This document shows, in pieces, positions 37,577-47,285 of a stretch of DNA of 64,000 nt. This stretch comes from AP-15 sp963818695. Its GTDB lineage: Bacteria; Pseudomonadota; Alphaproteobacteria; ATCC43930; CGMCC-115725. The translations under genes and the position numbers were made by a program. The notes under the pieces are model-generated. The model made no database searches and was not told the origin of the DNA. It worked only from the letters and a program-made list of their open reading frames with translations. Location of the stretch: contig CAWFTG010000011.1 in the NCBI GenBank assembly GCA_963818695.1, forward strand, positions 496,001 to 560,000, in the 5' to 3' direction. Positions within the stretch are counted from its first letter, which is position 1. Each line of letters starts with the position of its first letter.

Positions 37577-40479
37577 GCTCCCGCAGAGGCTTCGTCGAGG
37601 ATGCGGACGAGGTGGCGGGCTTCGCGGCCGGCGCCATCGGCGATCTGGTGACGGCAGCTCGTGCCGTTGGCGGCGAGAAGCGTGCCGGGCGGCGCCGCGC
37701 GCATCTTCGGTAACACGCCGAGTTCGCCGATCTTCAGCGACATCTCGTAATGCTCGGCCTCATAGCCGAACGATCCGGCCATGCCGCAGCAGGTCGAGTC
37801 GAACGTCTCGACGGTGAGGCCGGGGATCAGCTGCAGCGCCTTCACCGCGGCCCCGACGGTGCCGAACGCTTTCTGGTGGCAATGCCCGTGCAGCAACGCG
37901 GTCCGGCCTTCCATTGGCGTCAGCGGGCAGTTCGAAGCGGCCCGCCGCGCGCTCGCTTTCGACGAATTCTTCGAAAAGCTGGGCGCGCTCGGCGAGCGCC
38001 TTGGTCTGTGCGCCCGGCAGGATCGCCGGGAATTCGTCGCGCAATGTCAACAGGCACGAGGGTTCCAGCCCGACGATCGGCGTGCCGGCCTCGAGGTGGG
38101 GCTGAGCGCGTCCAGCATGCGCCGCGCCTCGCGCCGCGCCTCGTCCACGAGACCCGCCGAAAGAAAAGTCCGCCCGCAACACAGCGGCCGGCCGCTCGCC
38201 GGGTCGGGGCTGACGACGCGATAGCCGGCGCGCGCTCAGCACCCGCTCGGCGGCGCGCGCGTTTTCCGGCTCGAAATAGCGGTTGAAGGTGTCGACCAGC
38301 AGCACGACTTCGCGCCCGCTCCCGGATGCCTGCTCCGCATGCGGGATAGGGATGGGGCTGGACCAGCTGGCGGCAACTTTCGCTTGAGCGCTGAGCCCGA
38401 ACCGCCGCTCCGCCGAGCCGGCGAGCAACGGGACCCGGTTCCGCAGGTTCATCAGCGGCGCGATGCGCGCGGCGTAGGGCGCATAGCGCGGCAAATAGGC
38501 GATCAGCCGGTCGCGCGGCGTGAGCCGTGGCGTTTCCGGTAATGGTGCAGGAACTCGATCTTCATGCGCGCCATGTCGACGCCGGTCGGGCATTCGCGCT
38601 TGCAGCCCTTGCACGAGATGCACAGCGCCATCGTCTCGCGCATGCTCGTCGGAGACGAGCGCCTCGGGCCCGAGCTGGCCCGTCAATGCCAGCCGCAATG
38701 TGTTGGCGCGGCCGCGCGTCAGATGCTGCTCGTCGCCGGTCGCGCGATAGGACGGGCACATGACGCCGGCGTCGCGGGCGCGGCAGGCGCCGTTGTTGTT
38801 GCACATCTCGGCCGCCGCGGCGAAGCCGCCCCATTCCGACCAGTCGAGCGCGGTGTCGACCGGCAACGGGCGGTAGTCCGGCTTGAAGCGGAACAGGCTG
38901 CGGTCGTCCATCTTCGGCGCCCGCACGATCTTGCCGGGGTTGAAGAGACCCTGCCGGGTCGAAGGCGTCCTTGACCTCCTCGAAGGCGCGCACCATGCGC
39001 GAGCCGAACATCGCCTCGTGAAATTCGGAGCGCACGAGCCCGTCGCCGTGCTCGCCCGAATGCGAGCCCCTTGTATTCGCGGACCATCGCGAAGGCTTCC
39101 TCGGCGATCGCCCGCATCTTCCTGACTTCGAGCTCCTGCTTCAGATTGAGCACCGGCCGCACATGCAGGCAGCCGACCGAGGCATGCGCGTACCAGGTGC
39201 CGTAGGTGCCGTGTTTTTCGAAGATCCGGGTCAGGCGGTCGGTATATTCGGCGAGGTCTTCGAGGCGGACCGCGCAGTCTTCGAGAAACGAGACCGGCTT
39301 CCCGTCGCCCTTCATCGACATCATGATGTTGAGGCCCGCCGCGCGCACCTCCCAGACCGCCTGCTGGAAGGCCGGGTCGGTCGCCTCGACGACGGCGCCG
39401 GGGAAACCGAGATCGCCCATCAATTCGACCAGGCGCCTTCAGCCGCCGCAGGTTTTCCGGCGGGTCGTCGCCGGCGAATTCGGTCAACAGCAGCGCCGCC
39501 GGCTCGCCTTGCACAAAGCGCTCGACCACCGGGCGGAACATCGGGATGTCGCGCGACAAATCGATCATCGTGCGATCGACCAGCTCGACCGCGCTGGGGC
39601 CGAGCTCGACGATGTGCCGGGTCGCGGCCATCGCGCCGTAGAAGGTCGGGAAATGGCAGATGCCGAGCACCCGGTGCGCCGGGATCGGCTGCAATTCGAG
39701 CTCGATCTCGTTGAAAAAGGCCAGCGTGCCTTCGGAGCCGACGAGCAGGCGCGCCATGTTGTGGCCGGCGTCGCTGATGCTGTCGATGTTGTAGCCGCCG
39801 ACCCGGCGCAGCACCTTCGGGAAGCGGCGCTCGATCTCGTCGGCCTCGCGCCGGTGCAGAGCGCGCATGCGGCGCACCAGGTCGCGATAGCGCTCCGGCA
39901 TCGCGCTATCGTCGAAATTGCCGGGCACCTCGCCGAACCACGCCGTCGTCGCCGTCGGCGAGCAGCGCGTCGACGCCGCGCACATTGTGCACCATGTTGC
40001 CGTAGCGCAACGAGCGCGAGCCGCAGCTGTTGTTCGCGGTCATGCCGCCGATCGTCGCGCGGCTCGCCGTCGACGGATCGACCGGAAAGAACAGCTTGTC
40101 CTTGCGCAGCTGCCGGTTGAGCCGGTCGAGCACGACCCCCGGCTCGACCCGCGCCCGCCGCCCTTCGACATCGACCGCGATCACCCGGTCGAGATATTTG
40201 CTGCAATCGATGACCAGCGCCCGCGCCACCGTCTGCCCGCATTGCGAGGTGCCGCCGCCGCGCGGCAACACCGGCACCCCCTCCTCGCGCGCAATCGCGA
40301 TCGCCGCCGCCGCATCCTCGCGGCTCTGCGGCACGACCACCCCGAGCGGCTCGATCTGGTAGATCGACGCATCGGTCGCATAGCGCCCGCGGCTGAACGC
40401 GTCGAACAGCACCTCGCCGCGGATCTCGCGCCGCAGCCGCGCTTCGAGAGCAGAGGCTTGGGATATCGTCGAGCGGCAT
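37573..40479 (-). CDS. FAD-linked oxidase / Fe-S protein (YdiJ- or D-lactate/glycolate oxidase-like), many frameshifts
   Basis: About 968 residues in total. The N-terminal FAD-binding domain has FSRGRYATDASIYQIEPLGVVVP, GVPVLPRGGGTSQCGQT, GMTANNSCGSRSLRYGN and LLVGSEGTLAFF. The oxidase C-terminal domain has EHGDGLVRSEFHEAMFG and LFNPGKIV. The Fe-S domain contains an SCKGCKRECPTGVDMARMK-type cluster, and the C-terminal CCG repeats include LHGHCHQKA and STCCGMAGSFGYE. This is the architecture of YdiJ and related 2-hydroxyacid oxidases. At least eight frame changes occur (near 40440, 39930, 39425, 39060, 38945, 38640, 38230, 37930). The conserved blocks are all there in order, so I treat it as one gene damaged mostly by sequence errors. 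Confidence 0.78.
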
Positions 40480-40607
40480 GCGCTTTCTCAAAAAGCTTAG
40501 GGTACCCATCAGACGCGGGCCCGCAGGCATGCGTCAATGGCTACCGACATAAAAAGGGTCAGCTACACCCATCCCTCCGGACGAAATAGACACACGGGAG
40601 CCCTGTC

Positions 40608-40900
40608 ATGATCCTTGGCGTCCACCCGCTCATCGCGTTGGGCGTGCTCGCCTCCACCGCCGCTACGGATGCGGCCTATGTGTTTTTCAATGCGGCGGTG
40701 AGTGGCAGGCGCCGTGTCCGGGCGGCAAACTGGAGCGCCATCTGGTACTATTGTCTGCATTCGCGGTGATCAGTTACACCGAAAATGCGGTCTACGTCCT
40801 CTTTGCGGCAACCGGCTCGTGGCTCGGCGCATTCGCCTCGGTAACCTGGCTGCGCCGCGAAACCGCCGGAGCCGCGCAAACGCGCCATAACCCCCCATGA
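40608..40900 (+). CDS. small hypothetical membrane protein, one frameshift
   Basis: About 96 residues after repair. It begins MILGVHPLIALGVLASTAATDAAYVFF and continues GRRRVRAANWSAIWY; a frame change near 40753 leads into LLSAFAVISYTENAVYVLFAATGSW then LGAFASVTWLRRETA. It has three hydrophobic segments with small polar loops. I recall similar unnamed proteins in rhizobia but cannot assign a function. Confidence 0.55.
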
Positions 40901-40964
40901 ATGCAAGCGGATCAGGTCGCGGGCATACTTGATCGGCAAAGTCTATTTGCCTTTCCTCGCTCGC

Positions 40965-41585
40965 TCAACGCGACTCTGGGAGTGCTGCTATCTCGGCGAG
41001 CAGGGCGTCTGCGCCACGCTGGCGGCAATAGCCGCGGATGCCAATCAGCGACTGTTCGTGGCGCTCGGCGCTCGTGGTCGTGCACGCGTCGGTCACGAGG
41101 GTGACCCAATAACCGAGATCGCAGGCGTCGCGGACGGCGCTCTCGACACACTGGTCGGTCATTAGACCGGCGACGATCAGCGATCGTACCCCAAGATTGC
41201 GTAGGACATAATCGATGTTGGTCGAGATGAAGACACTACTCGACGTCTTGCGGAAGATCATCTCGTCATCGACGGGCGCGACCTCGTCTAGCACCTGCGC
41301 CTCCCACGAACCGCGGGGCACGTCGATGCCGGAGATCTTGTAGTCGAGGCTGCGGTCCCGGCCGTTCCTGGTCATGTTCTCGATCACCGAATACATGACC
41401 TCGATGCGGCAGCTCCGGCAGGCGGACTGCAACCGTCGGATATTGGGCAGCACAGTGTCGCGAAGGTTCTTGAGAAAATATTCAGTGTTTCCGACTTCGG
41501 TTCTGGCGCAGTAGTTCTGCACATCGATGATCAGCAAGGCTGCGTGCGCCGGATCGATCGGCACCTCGCGGCTCAGCGAGATCAT
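40965..41585 (-). CDS. cysteine hydrolase (isochorismatase-like)
   Basis: 206 residues from ATG 41585. Catalytic aspartate in AALLIIDVQNYCA; catalytic cysteine in VAGLMTDQCVESAVRDACDLGY. The family hydrolyses ureides, N-carbamoyl groups or amides. The start overlaps the stop of the N-formylglutamate amidohydrolase gene by 4 bp, so this is the last gene of a three-gene operon. This context points to release of an amide or carbamoyl group from a glutamate-type intermediate. Confidence 0.85.
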   Translation of the reverse strand: MISLSREVPIDPAHAALLIIDVQNYCARTEVGNTEYFLKNLRDTVLPNIRRLQSACRSCRIEVMYSVIENMTRNGRDRSLDYKISGIDVPRGSWEAQVLDEVAPVDDEMIFRKTSSSVFISTNIDYVLRNLGVRSLIVAGLMTDQCVESAVRDACDLGYWVTLVTDACTTTSAERHEQSLIGIRGYCRQRGADALLAEIAALPESR

Positions 41586-42361
41586 CGGCGCAGAAATTCG
41601 GCGTAGGCGGCGGGTAAGAGGCGAGCCAGACGCTCGGCCCATTCCCTTTGGCCTGCCGCGTCCGTGATCAGATCCTGACGGATCTCGATCTCGACATGCG
41701 GCAGACCGCGGCGCTCGCCATGCACCGGGACGGTGTAGTCGGTCAGGTCGCTGACCCTGTAAGGCTCGTTTTCGCCGACCATCAGGTCGCCTTCGGCGCG
41801 CAGCAGTTCTGCGAGGGCATGCGCCAGCCGAGGGTCGCGGTTGAACAACACCGCAACATGCCATCGCCGCGCGACGCCTTTAAAGACCGGGGTGAAGCTG
41901 TGCAATGCGACCAGCACCGATGGACGGCGGGCCGCCGCGCGCCGGTCCAGAGCCGCGGCGATCGCATTGTGATAGGGGCGGAAGATCGCATCCACCCGGG
42001 CTGCCCTATCCGCCTCGGTAAGGCCGTGATTGCCAGGGATTTCGGTGTCCTCGCTGATCTCCGGGATCGAGCTTGGGACATTGGGGTCGCGGTTGCAGTC
42101 GATCACCAGGCGCGAATAAGTTTGCAGGATCACCGCCGCATCCAACAGCTGCGAAAGTTCGCGCCCGACCGCGCCGATGCCGATATCCCAGGCAATGTGC
42201 CGCAAGGTCTCGGCCTCCGGCAGTCCGAGCCGGCCGAGCCGGCGCGGGAAGACGCGCCCCGCATGCTCGCAGGTGAGAAAGAAAACCGAACCTCCCGCCT
42301 CGTTCTCGAGCGTAACCGGGTCGGGCTCGTCGGGTTCGAGCAGCGCTGCCTCGGACATCAA
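41582..42361 (-). CDS. N-formylglutamate amidohydrolase family protein
   Basis: 259 residues. Zinc-binding and active-site blocks: FFLTCEHAGRVFPRRLG, HIAWDIGIGAVGRELSQLL, LVIDCNRDPN, LVALHSFTPVF. Members hydrolyse N-formylglutamate to formate and glutamate (last step of one histidine pathway), but many rhizobial paralogues sit outside hut operons, as here. It overlaps the glutamine synthetase-like gene by 4 bp. A second, only distantly similar paralogue lies at 59748-60620. Confidence 0.88.
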   Translation of the reverse strand: MMSEAALLEPDEPDPVTLENEAGGSVFFLTCEHAGRVFPRRLGRLGLPEAETLRHIAWDIGIGAVGRELSQLLDAAVILQTYSRLVIDCNRDPNVPSSIPEISEDTEIPGNHGLTEADRAARVDAIFRPYHNAIAAALDRRAAARRPSVLVALHSFTPVFKGVARRWHVAVLFNRDPRLAHALAELLRAEGDLMVGENEPYRVSDLTDYTVPVHGERRGLPHVEIEIRQDLITDAAGQREWAERLARLLPAAYAEFLRR

Positions 42362-43629
42362 TAGACTTCGGCGTAGCGGGTGCAGAGCTCGGCAGGCGAC
42401 AGCCCGGCGACCTTTTCCGCCTCGACGCGCTTGAACCTCATATAGGCGTCGTAATGGGTCGGGCCGAACCAGCCGGCCACCGTCTCGTCGGCGGCGAGCC
42501 GGTCGAGCGCTTCGGGAAGAGAGTGGGGCAGGTGCTCCGGCGGGCCTGATGTCGCCAGCTCCAGCCCGCGGCGGATGCCGTCGACCCCGGCGAAAATCAC
42601 AGCCCCGAGGGAGAGATAGGGGCTAGCTGCGGCGTCGGTGGCGCGAAACTCGACGTGGAACTGGCGCATCAGTTCGCTCGACGTCGCGGCAGCGAAAGTC
42701 GGGCAGATGCGCAGGGTGGCGCCACGGTCCTGGCGCACCAGATCGATGACCGTCGGCGCCCAGGCATTTGGGGTCAGCCGAAGATAGGAAACCGGCGAAG
42801 GCGCGGTGATCGCGCAGATGGCCGGCATGTGGTGTAGGACGCCAGCGAAGAAGTGCTGCGCCGGCTTGCTGAGCTCCATCGGCTCGCCGGAAGCGTGGGT
42901 CGCCGGCCGGCCCGCGGCGTCGACGAGGCTCATGTGGATGTGCACGCCGTTGCCCACGAGATCGGGATCAGGCTTTGGCGAGAAGATCACGCGATGGGCC
43001 AGCCGATGCGCCGTGGCGCGCGCCATCTCGCGCGTGATGATCGCATGGTCGGCGGCGGTCAGCGCCGGCTGCGGCATCACCGTCACCTCGAACTGGCGCG
43101 GGCCGTATTCGGCGAGAAACGTGTCGGGAACCACCCCGGCGGCCCGTAACGCGGCGGTGAAGGTCTCGCCAAAGCCGTCCTGCCGCCTGAACGCGCCGAG
43201 GGCATAGGCGTCGCCCGGGCGGTCGGAAACGCCGGTGTAGAGGAATTCCTGCTCAAAAGCCGCCACTAGGCGCAGGCCGGCCACCTCGTCCAGCTCTTTG
43301 ATCGCGCGGCGCAAGAAATGCCGTGGGCAGCATTCCCACGGGCTGCCGTCGGTATTGCAAATGTCGCCCAGAAAGAAATGCTCGATCGCCGACCCGTCGG
43401 CAAAATCGACGCGGACCTCAACCGACGGGTCGGGCACGATCATGAAATCCCCGGCGGTGCCGAAGGGCGTGTCCCAGATCGGCCCGAACGGCGACATCAT
43501 CAGATTGCTGCCGGTCCAGCCGACGCCCTTCTTCAGCCGCGCCGGCAATTCGCGCGCCGGAAAGCCTTTGCCGCGCGCCAGCCCCGAGATGTCGCAAGTC
43601 GCGACAAAGACGAGTTCTTCCCGGATCAT
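42358..43629 (-). CDS. glutamine synthetase family protein (glutamylamide ligase-like)
   Basis: 423 residues from ATG 43629 (MIREELVFVATCD). GS catalytic residues are visible: AAFEQEFLYTG (metal-binding Glu), GNGVHIHMSLVD (metal-binding His), SYLRLTPNAWAPTV, RGATLRICP (ATP/phosphate arginines), and SPYLSLGAVIFAGVDGI. The shorter N-terminal domain and divergent C-terminus place it with GlnA relatives that join glutamate to amines (gamma-glutamyl-amide ligases), not with housekeeping GS. It is first in an operon with an N-formylglutamate amidohydrolase and a cysteine hydrolase. Confidence 0.85.
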   Translation of the reverse strand: MIREELVFVATCDISGLARGKGFPARELPARLKKGVGWTGSNLMMSPFGPIWDTPFGTAGDFMIVPDPSVEVRVDFADGSAIEHFFLGDICNTDGSPWECCPRHFLRRAIKELDEVAGLRLVAAFEQEFLYTGVSDRPGDAYALGAFRRQDGFGETFTAALRAAGVVPDTFLAEYGPRQFEVTVMPQPALTAADHAIITREMARATAHRLAHRVIFSPKPDPDLVGNGVHIHMSLVDAAGRPATHASGEPMELSKPAQHFFAGVLHHMPAICAITAPSPVSYLRLTPNAWAPTVIDLVRQDRGATLRICPTFAAATSSELMRQFHVEFRATDAAASPYLSLGAVIFAGVDGIRRGLELATSGPPEHLPHSLPEALDRLAADETVAGWFGPTHYDAYMRFKRVEAEKVAGLSPAELCTRYAEVY

Positions 43630-43680
43630 GCCGCGGGTTCCTCCCTCTCCCCGCACCGCGGCAAAGAGGGCAAGGCGCTT

Positions 43681-43714
43681 CTTTCCTGATCATGCCGCTT
43701 TCCTGATCATGCCG
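43681..43714. repeat. perfect 17-bp tandem duplication
   Basis: CTTTCCTGATCATGCCG occurs twice back to back. The first stop of the LLM fragment falls in it, and a similar GGATCATGCCG sits at the start of the glutamine synthetase-like gene (43623-43633), suggesting a rearrangement through short homology. Confidence 0.7.
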
Positions 43715-43862
43715 CCGCCCGGAAAAGGCGTGCGGTGGCTGGCCGGGATATGGGTGTGCTCCGGCACATAGAGCGAGGCAAAGCCGTGTTCTTCGAGCGC
43801 CCGCGCCAGTTCGGCGATGTCGATGCCGTAATCGGTCGGGAAATAGGAAACCCCAACGCCAT
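43690..43862 (-). pseudogene. N-terminal fragment of an LLM flavin oxidoreductase
   Basis: About 57 residues: VGVSYFPTDYGIDIAELARALEEHGFASLYVPEHTHIPASHRT is the recognisable N-terminus of F420-dependent LLM oxidoreductases. The frame is off by one from the ATG at 43862. It then runs into GGGMIRKAA and a stop. The remaining ~230 residues are missing, replaced by the start of the glutamine synthetase-like operon. Confidence 0.7.
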
Positions 43863-43934
43863 GATTCCTCTCCGCGTCCGGTGGATGTCGGCTAGGATGA
43901 CATAGTTACGAAAATTCGACCATGGAGGAGAGCC

Positions 43935-44781
43935 ATGCCGGTCGCGACCGTCCGCGGCGTCGACATCAATTACGAAGTGATGGGTGAGCGCGGGCCATGG
44001 GTGGCCCTCCAGCCCGGCGGCAGGCGCGCCCTCGCAGGGGTCAAGTCGCTCGGCGAGAAGCTCGCCGAGGCCGGGTGCCGGGTGCTCGTCTATGACCGGC
44101 GCAATTGCGGCGCTTCCGGCGTCTCGTTCGACGGCGGAAATTCCGAGAACGAGATCTGGGCCGAGGATCTGCGCGCTCTGCTGTCGCAGCTCGACGCGCT
44201 TCCAGCCTATATCGGCGGCAGCTCGTCGGGCTGCCGCCTGGCGTTGTTGATGGCGCTGCGCCATCCGGCCGATGTGCGCGGGCTCTTGCTGTGGCGGGTG
44301 ACGGGTGGTGCCTATGCGGCCCAGCGCCTGGTCGAGAATTACTACACGCAGTTCATCAATGCGGCGCGGCAAGGCGGCATGGAAGCGGTGTGCCGCACCG
44401 AGCATTTTGCCGAGGTGATCGCTGCCAATCCGGGGAACCGCGCGCGGCTGATGGCGCTCGACCCGCAGCGCTTCATCGGCATCATGGAAGAGTGGCGGCG
44501 CGCCTTCAACGAGGGGGCGCATCATCCCGTGATCGGGCTGAGCCCCGCCGAGCTGCGCTCGCTGACAATGCCGGCCTGCATCATCCCCGGCAACGATCGG
44601 GTGCACCCGCGCGGGCCTGGCCAGGCGGCGCACCGGCTGATGCCGAACAGCGAATATCACGAGGTTCTGACCGAGGACTGCCCCGACCTCGATGTCGCGC
44701 TCGAAGAGTGGAACGCCAAGGAGGGTCTGCTTAGCGGCCATCTTCATCGATTTCCTGCGGCAAGCCCAGCGCCGCGGCTGA
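43935..44781 (+). CDS. alpha/beta hydrolase, one frameshift near the end
   Basis: About 282 residues. Oxyanion region and nucleophile: YDRRNCGASGVSF and YIGGSSSGCRLALLMALRHP (serine in GSSSG). The acid-containing loop PACIIPGNDRVHPRG and the terminal histidine region SEYHEV follow. The frame changes near 44730; after repair it ends IFIDFLRQAQRRG at 44781. Substrate unknown. It is followed 18 bp later by a CoA transferase, suggesting a degradation operon. Confidence 0.8.
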
Positions 44782-44799
44782 GCTCTAACGGAGGCGCGT

Positions 44800-45945
44800 G
44801 TGGGACCGCTCGCCGGCATCAAGGTCGTGGAGCTCACCGGCATCGGGCCCGGGCCGATGTGCGCGATGCTGCTCGCCGATCTGGGCGCGACGGTATTGCG
44901 CATCGACCGGCCGGAGCCGAGCGATCTCGGGCTGATGCGTGAACTGCGCTACGACCTGTTACTGCGTGGCCGCCGTGCCCTGGCGCTCGACCTGAAGAGC
45001 CCGGAGGGGAAGGCCCTCGCGTTGCGCCTCGTCGAGCGCGCCGATGCGCTGATCGAGGGCTTCCGCCCCGGCGTCACCGAGCGGCTCGGCCTCGGCCCCG
45101 ATGACTGCCTCGCGCGCAATCCGCGTCTCGTTTACGGCCGGGTGACGGGTTGGGGACAGGACGGGCCGCTGGCGCATGCGGCAGGGCACGACATCAACTA
45201 CATCTCGCTGGTCGGCGCATTGCACGCCTTTGGGCGGCGCGGCCAGCCGCCGACACCGCCCCTAAATCTCATCGGCGATTTCGGCGGGGGCGCGCTCTAT
45301 CTGGCCTTCGGGATCGTCTGCGGCATTCTCGAGGCGCAGCGCTCGGGCCGGGGACAGGTCGTCGATGCCGCGATGGTCGACGGCGCCGCCTCGCTGATGA
45401 CGGCCTTTCACGGCCTGATTGCCTCTGGCCTCGCGACGCATGAGCGCGGCACCAACCACCTCGACACCGGCTCGCATTTCTACAATGTTTACGAATGCGC
45501 CGATGGGCGGTGGATCTCGATCGCCCCGATCGAGGGCAAGTTCTACGCCGAACTGCTGCGCCGCCTCGATGTCGATCCGGCGGCGATGCCGCCGCAAATG
45601 GACCGCGTACAATGGCCCGAGGCGCAAGCCAGGCTGGCGGCGCTGTTCAAGAGCCGGACGCGCGAAGAATGGTGCACGCTTCTCGAAGGCACCGACGCCT
45701 GCTTCGCGCCGGTGCTGACAACCGACGAGGCGCCGCTGCACCCCCACAACGCGGCGCGGCAAAACTATGTGGAGATCGACGGGATCGCGCAGCCGGCACC
45801 CGCGCCGCGGTTCAGCCGTACGGTACCCGACCTGCCCATCCCGCCCCAGCCGCCGAGCCGCGGCGACGACGCCGAAGCCGCCGTCGCCGGCTGGCTTGAA
45901 CCCGCCGAGATCGCCGCGTTTCGCGCCGCCGGCACGCTCGGCTGA
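44800..45945 (+). CDS. CaiB/BaiF CoA-transferase family protein (AMACR-like)
   Basis: 381 residues, GTG start. Family III CoA-transferase/racemase pattern: PLAGIKVVELTGIGPGPMCAMLLADLGATV, EGFRPGVTERLGLGPDD, YGRVTGWGQDGPLAHAAGHDINYISLVGAL (Asp of the active site in GHDINY), GRGQVVDAAMVDGAASL. The HDINY motif favours alpha-methylacyl-CoA racemase over a transferase. It acts on branched acyl-CoA in fatty acid or sterol breakdown. Confidence 0.88.
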   Translation: MGPLAGIKVVELTGIGPGPMCAMLLADLGATVLRIDRPEPSDLGLMRELRYDLLLRGRRALALDLKSPEGKALALRLVERADALIEGFRPGVTERLGLGPDDCLARNPRLVYGRVTGWGQDGPLAHAAGHDINYISLVGALHAFGRRGQPPTPPLNLIGDFGGGALYLAFGIVCGILEAQRSGRGQVVDAAMVDGAASLMTAFHGLIASGLATHERGTNHLDTGSHFYNVYECADGRWISIAPIEGKFYAELLRRLDVDPAAMPPQMDRVQWPEAQARLAALFKSRTREEWCTLLEGTDACFAPVLTTDEAPLHPHNAARQNYVEIDGIAQPAPAPRFSRTVPDLPIPPQPPSRGDDAEAAVAGWLEPAEIAAFRAAGTLG

Positions 45946-45959
45946 ACCGACCTTCTCCG

Positions 45960-46376
45960 TCAGGCCGTGACGGGGTCCGTCTTGTAATCGCTGTCGCTGA
46001 CGTGCTCGGCCCAGGTTGTGCCTTGGCCTTGCTCGCCATTTTCCGACATCGCCAGATGGCTGAACAAGCGGTCCGGGGCGGCGCCGTGCCAGTGCATCGT
46101 ATCGGGCGGGATCATCACGGTGTCGCCGGGATAGATCGCCTGTGGCCGCGAGCCCTTGCCGATGCAGATGCGGCCGACGCCGGAGAGGCAATAGAGCGTC
46201 TGCCCGACCGGATGCGAATGCCACCCGGTACGGGCACCCGGGGTGAACGAGACGACCGTCGCCCGCATGCGCGACGGCTGCTGGCCGACGAGCACCTCGT
46301 CTTGAAACACTTCGCCTGTAAAGTTTTCCGCCGCGCCGCGCCTGGTGGCCCGTGCACCTGCCCGCACAACCGTCAT
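45960..46376 (-). CDS. cupin domain protein
   Basis: 138 residues from ATG 46376. Cupin motif 1 GARTGWHSHPVGQTLYCLSG and motif 2 PGDTVMIPPDTMHWHGA carry the metal-binding histidines and glutamine/glutamate positions. Close to small cupins annotated as mandelonitrile lyase-like or carboxymuconolactone-associated proteins. It is convergent with the CoA-transferase gene and divergent from the glutaredoxin-DinB gene. Confidence 0.85.
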   Translation of the reverse strand: MTVVRAGARATRRGAAENFTGEVFQDEVLVGQQPSRMRATVVSFTPGARTGWHSHPVGQTLYCLSGVGRICIGKGSRPQAIYPGDTVMIPPDTMHWHGAAPDRLFSHLAMSENGEQGQGTTWAEHVSDSDYKTDPVTA

Positions 46377-46490
46377 CGCTTCCTCCGTTTTGCGCTGAGA
46401 AGTCGGCGAGAGAATAGGCCCCGCGTCCCCCGGCTTGCAAAGCCCGAAATTGCGGCCTAGGGTCTTTCTGGCAATAGCCCGAGAGGACAG

Positions 46491-47249
46491 ATGAACGAAC
46501 CAATCAAGGTGTTCTGGCAGCCGCATTGAACGAGCTGTCTCAGGGTTAAGGAATACCTCTCGGTCCGTGGGATCGAGTTCCAATCGATCAATGTGTTGGC
46601 GGATGAGGGCGGGCTGGAGGAGCTGGGGCGGTTAGGTGCGCGCTCCGTACCCGTCGTCTCGCGCGGAGATCGTTTCGTATTTGCCCAGGTCATCAGCGAC
46701 GTCGTCGAGTTTTTGGGCCTCGACGAGAAGACGGGCCCGGCGCTATCGCCGGCCGAGCTGCACACGCGCTACAATCATGTGCTCGAGACGGCGGTCCGGC
46801 TTGTTCGGCAGATGCCGGACGACATGATCGAGGACCAGCTGCCGCGCCGGCGGCGGTCGTACCGCATGTTGATGCACCACATCTTTCAGATCCCGACCGC
46901 GTACCTCGACATGGAGGCCACGGGCGCGATGCTGACTTATGAGAGCCTCGTCGTTCCACCGTCTGCGGAGATGCGGACGAGCGCCGCGATAGCCGCGTTC
47001 GGTGAGAGCGTGCGGGCGCGTATCAACGAATGGTGGGATCGGGTGAAAGACGAGGATTTCGCGCGCCCGGTGCCGACCTATTTCGGCGACACTTCGCGCC
47101 ACGAGATGTTCGAGCGCACGGTGTGGCACTCCACCCAGCACACAAGACAGATCGCCTCCCTGCTGGAGCAGGCCGGCATCGTCCCCGATCGTCCGCTGGG
47201 CCGGGCTGATCTCAGTGGTCTGCCGCTGACCGACAAGATCTGGGACTAA
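46491..47249 (+). CDS. glutaredoxin-like domain fused to DinB-like domain; in-frame UGA at the active-site cysteine (selenoprotein candidate)
   Basis: 252 codons if the TGA at 46527-46529 (codon 13) is read through. ATG 46491 has GAGAGGAC upstream. Residues 1-80 form a glutaredoxin-like domain: IKVFWQPH, then UGA, then TSCLRVKEYLSVRGIEF, and ARSVPVVSRGDRFVFAQ with the cis-proline. The UGA falls exactly where the first cysteine of the C-T-S-C redox motif belongs. Residues ~88-225 are a DinB-like helical bundle (HTRYNHVLETAVRLV, MLMHHIFQIP, WHSTQHTRQIASLLEQAG). A small potential hairpin lies just after the UGA: CGAG pairs with CUCG and AGG with CCU, around an 11-base loop beginning GU, 16 bases from the codon. 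Alternatives are a TGC-to-TGA nonsense mutation or a read error. Confidence 0.65.
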
Positions 47250-47285
47250 CTATAGCTCACCGCACTCAACCGCGGAGATGCGCCG

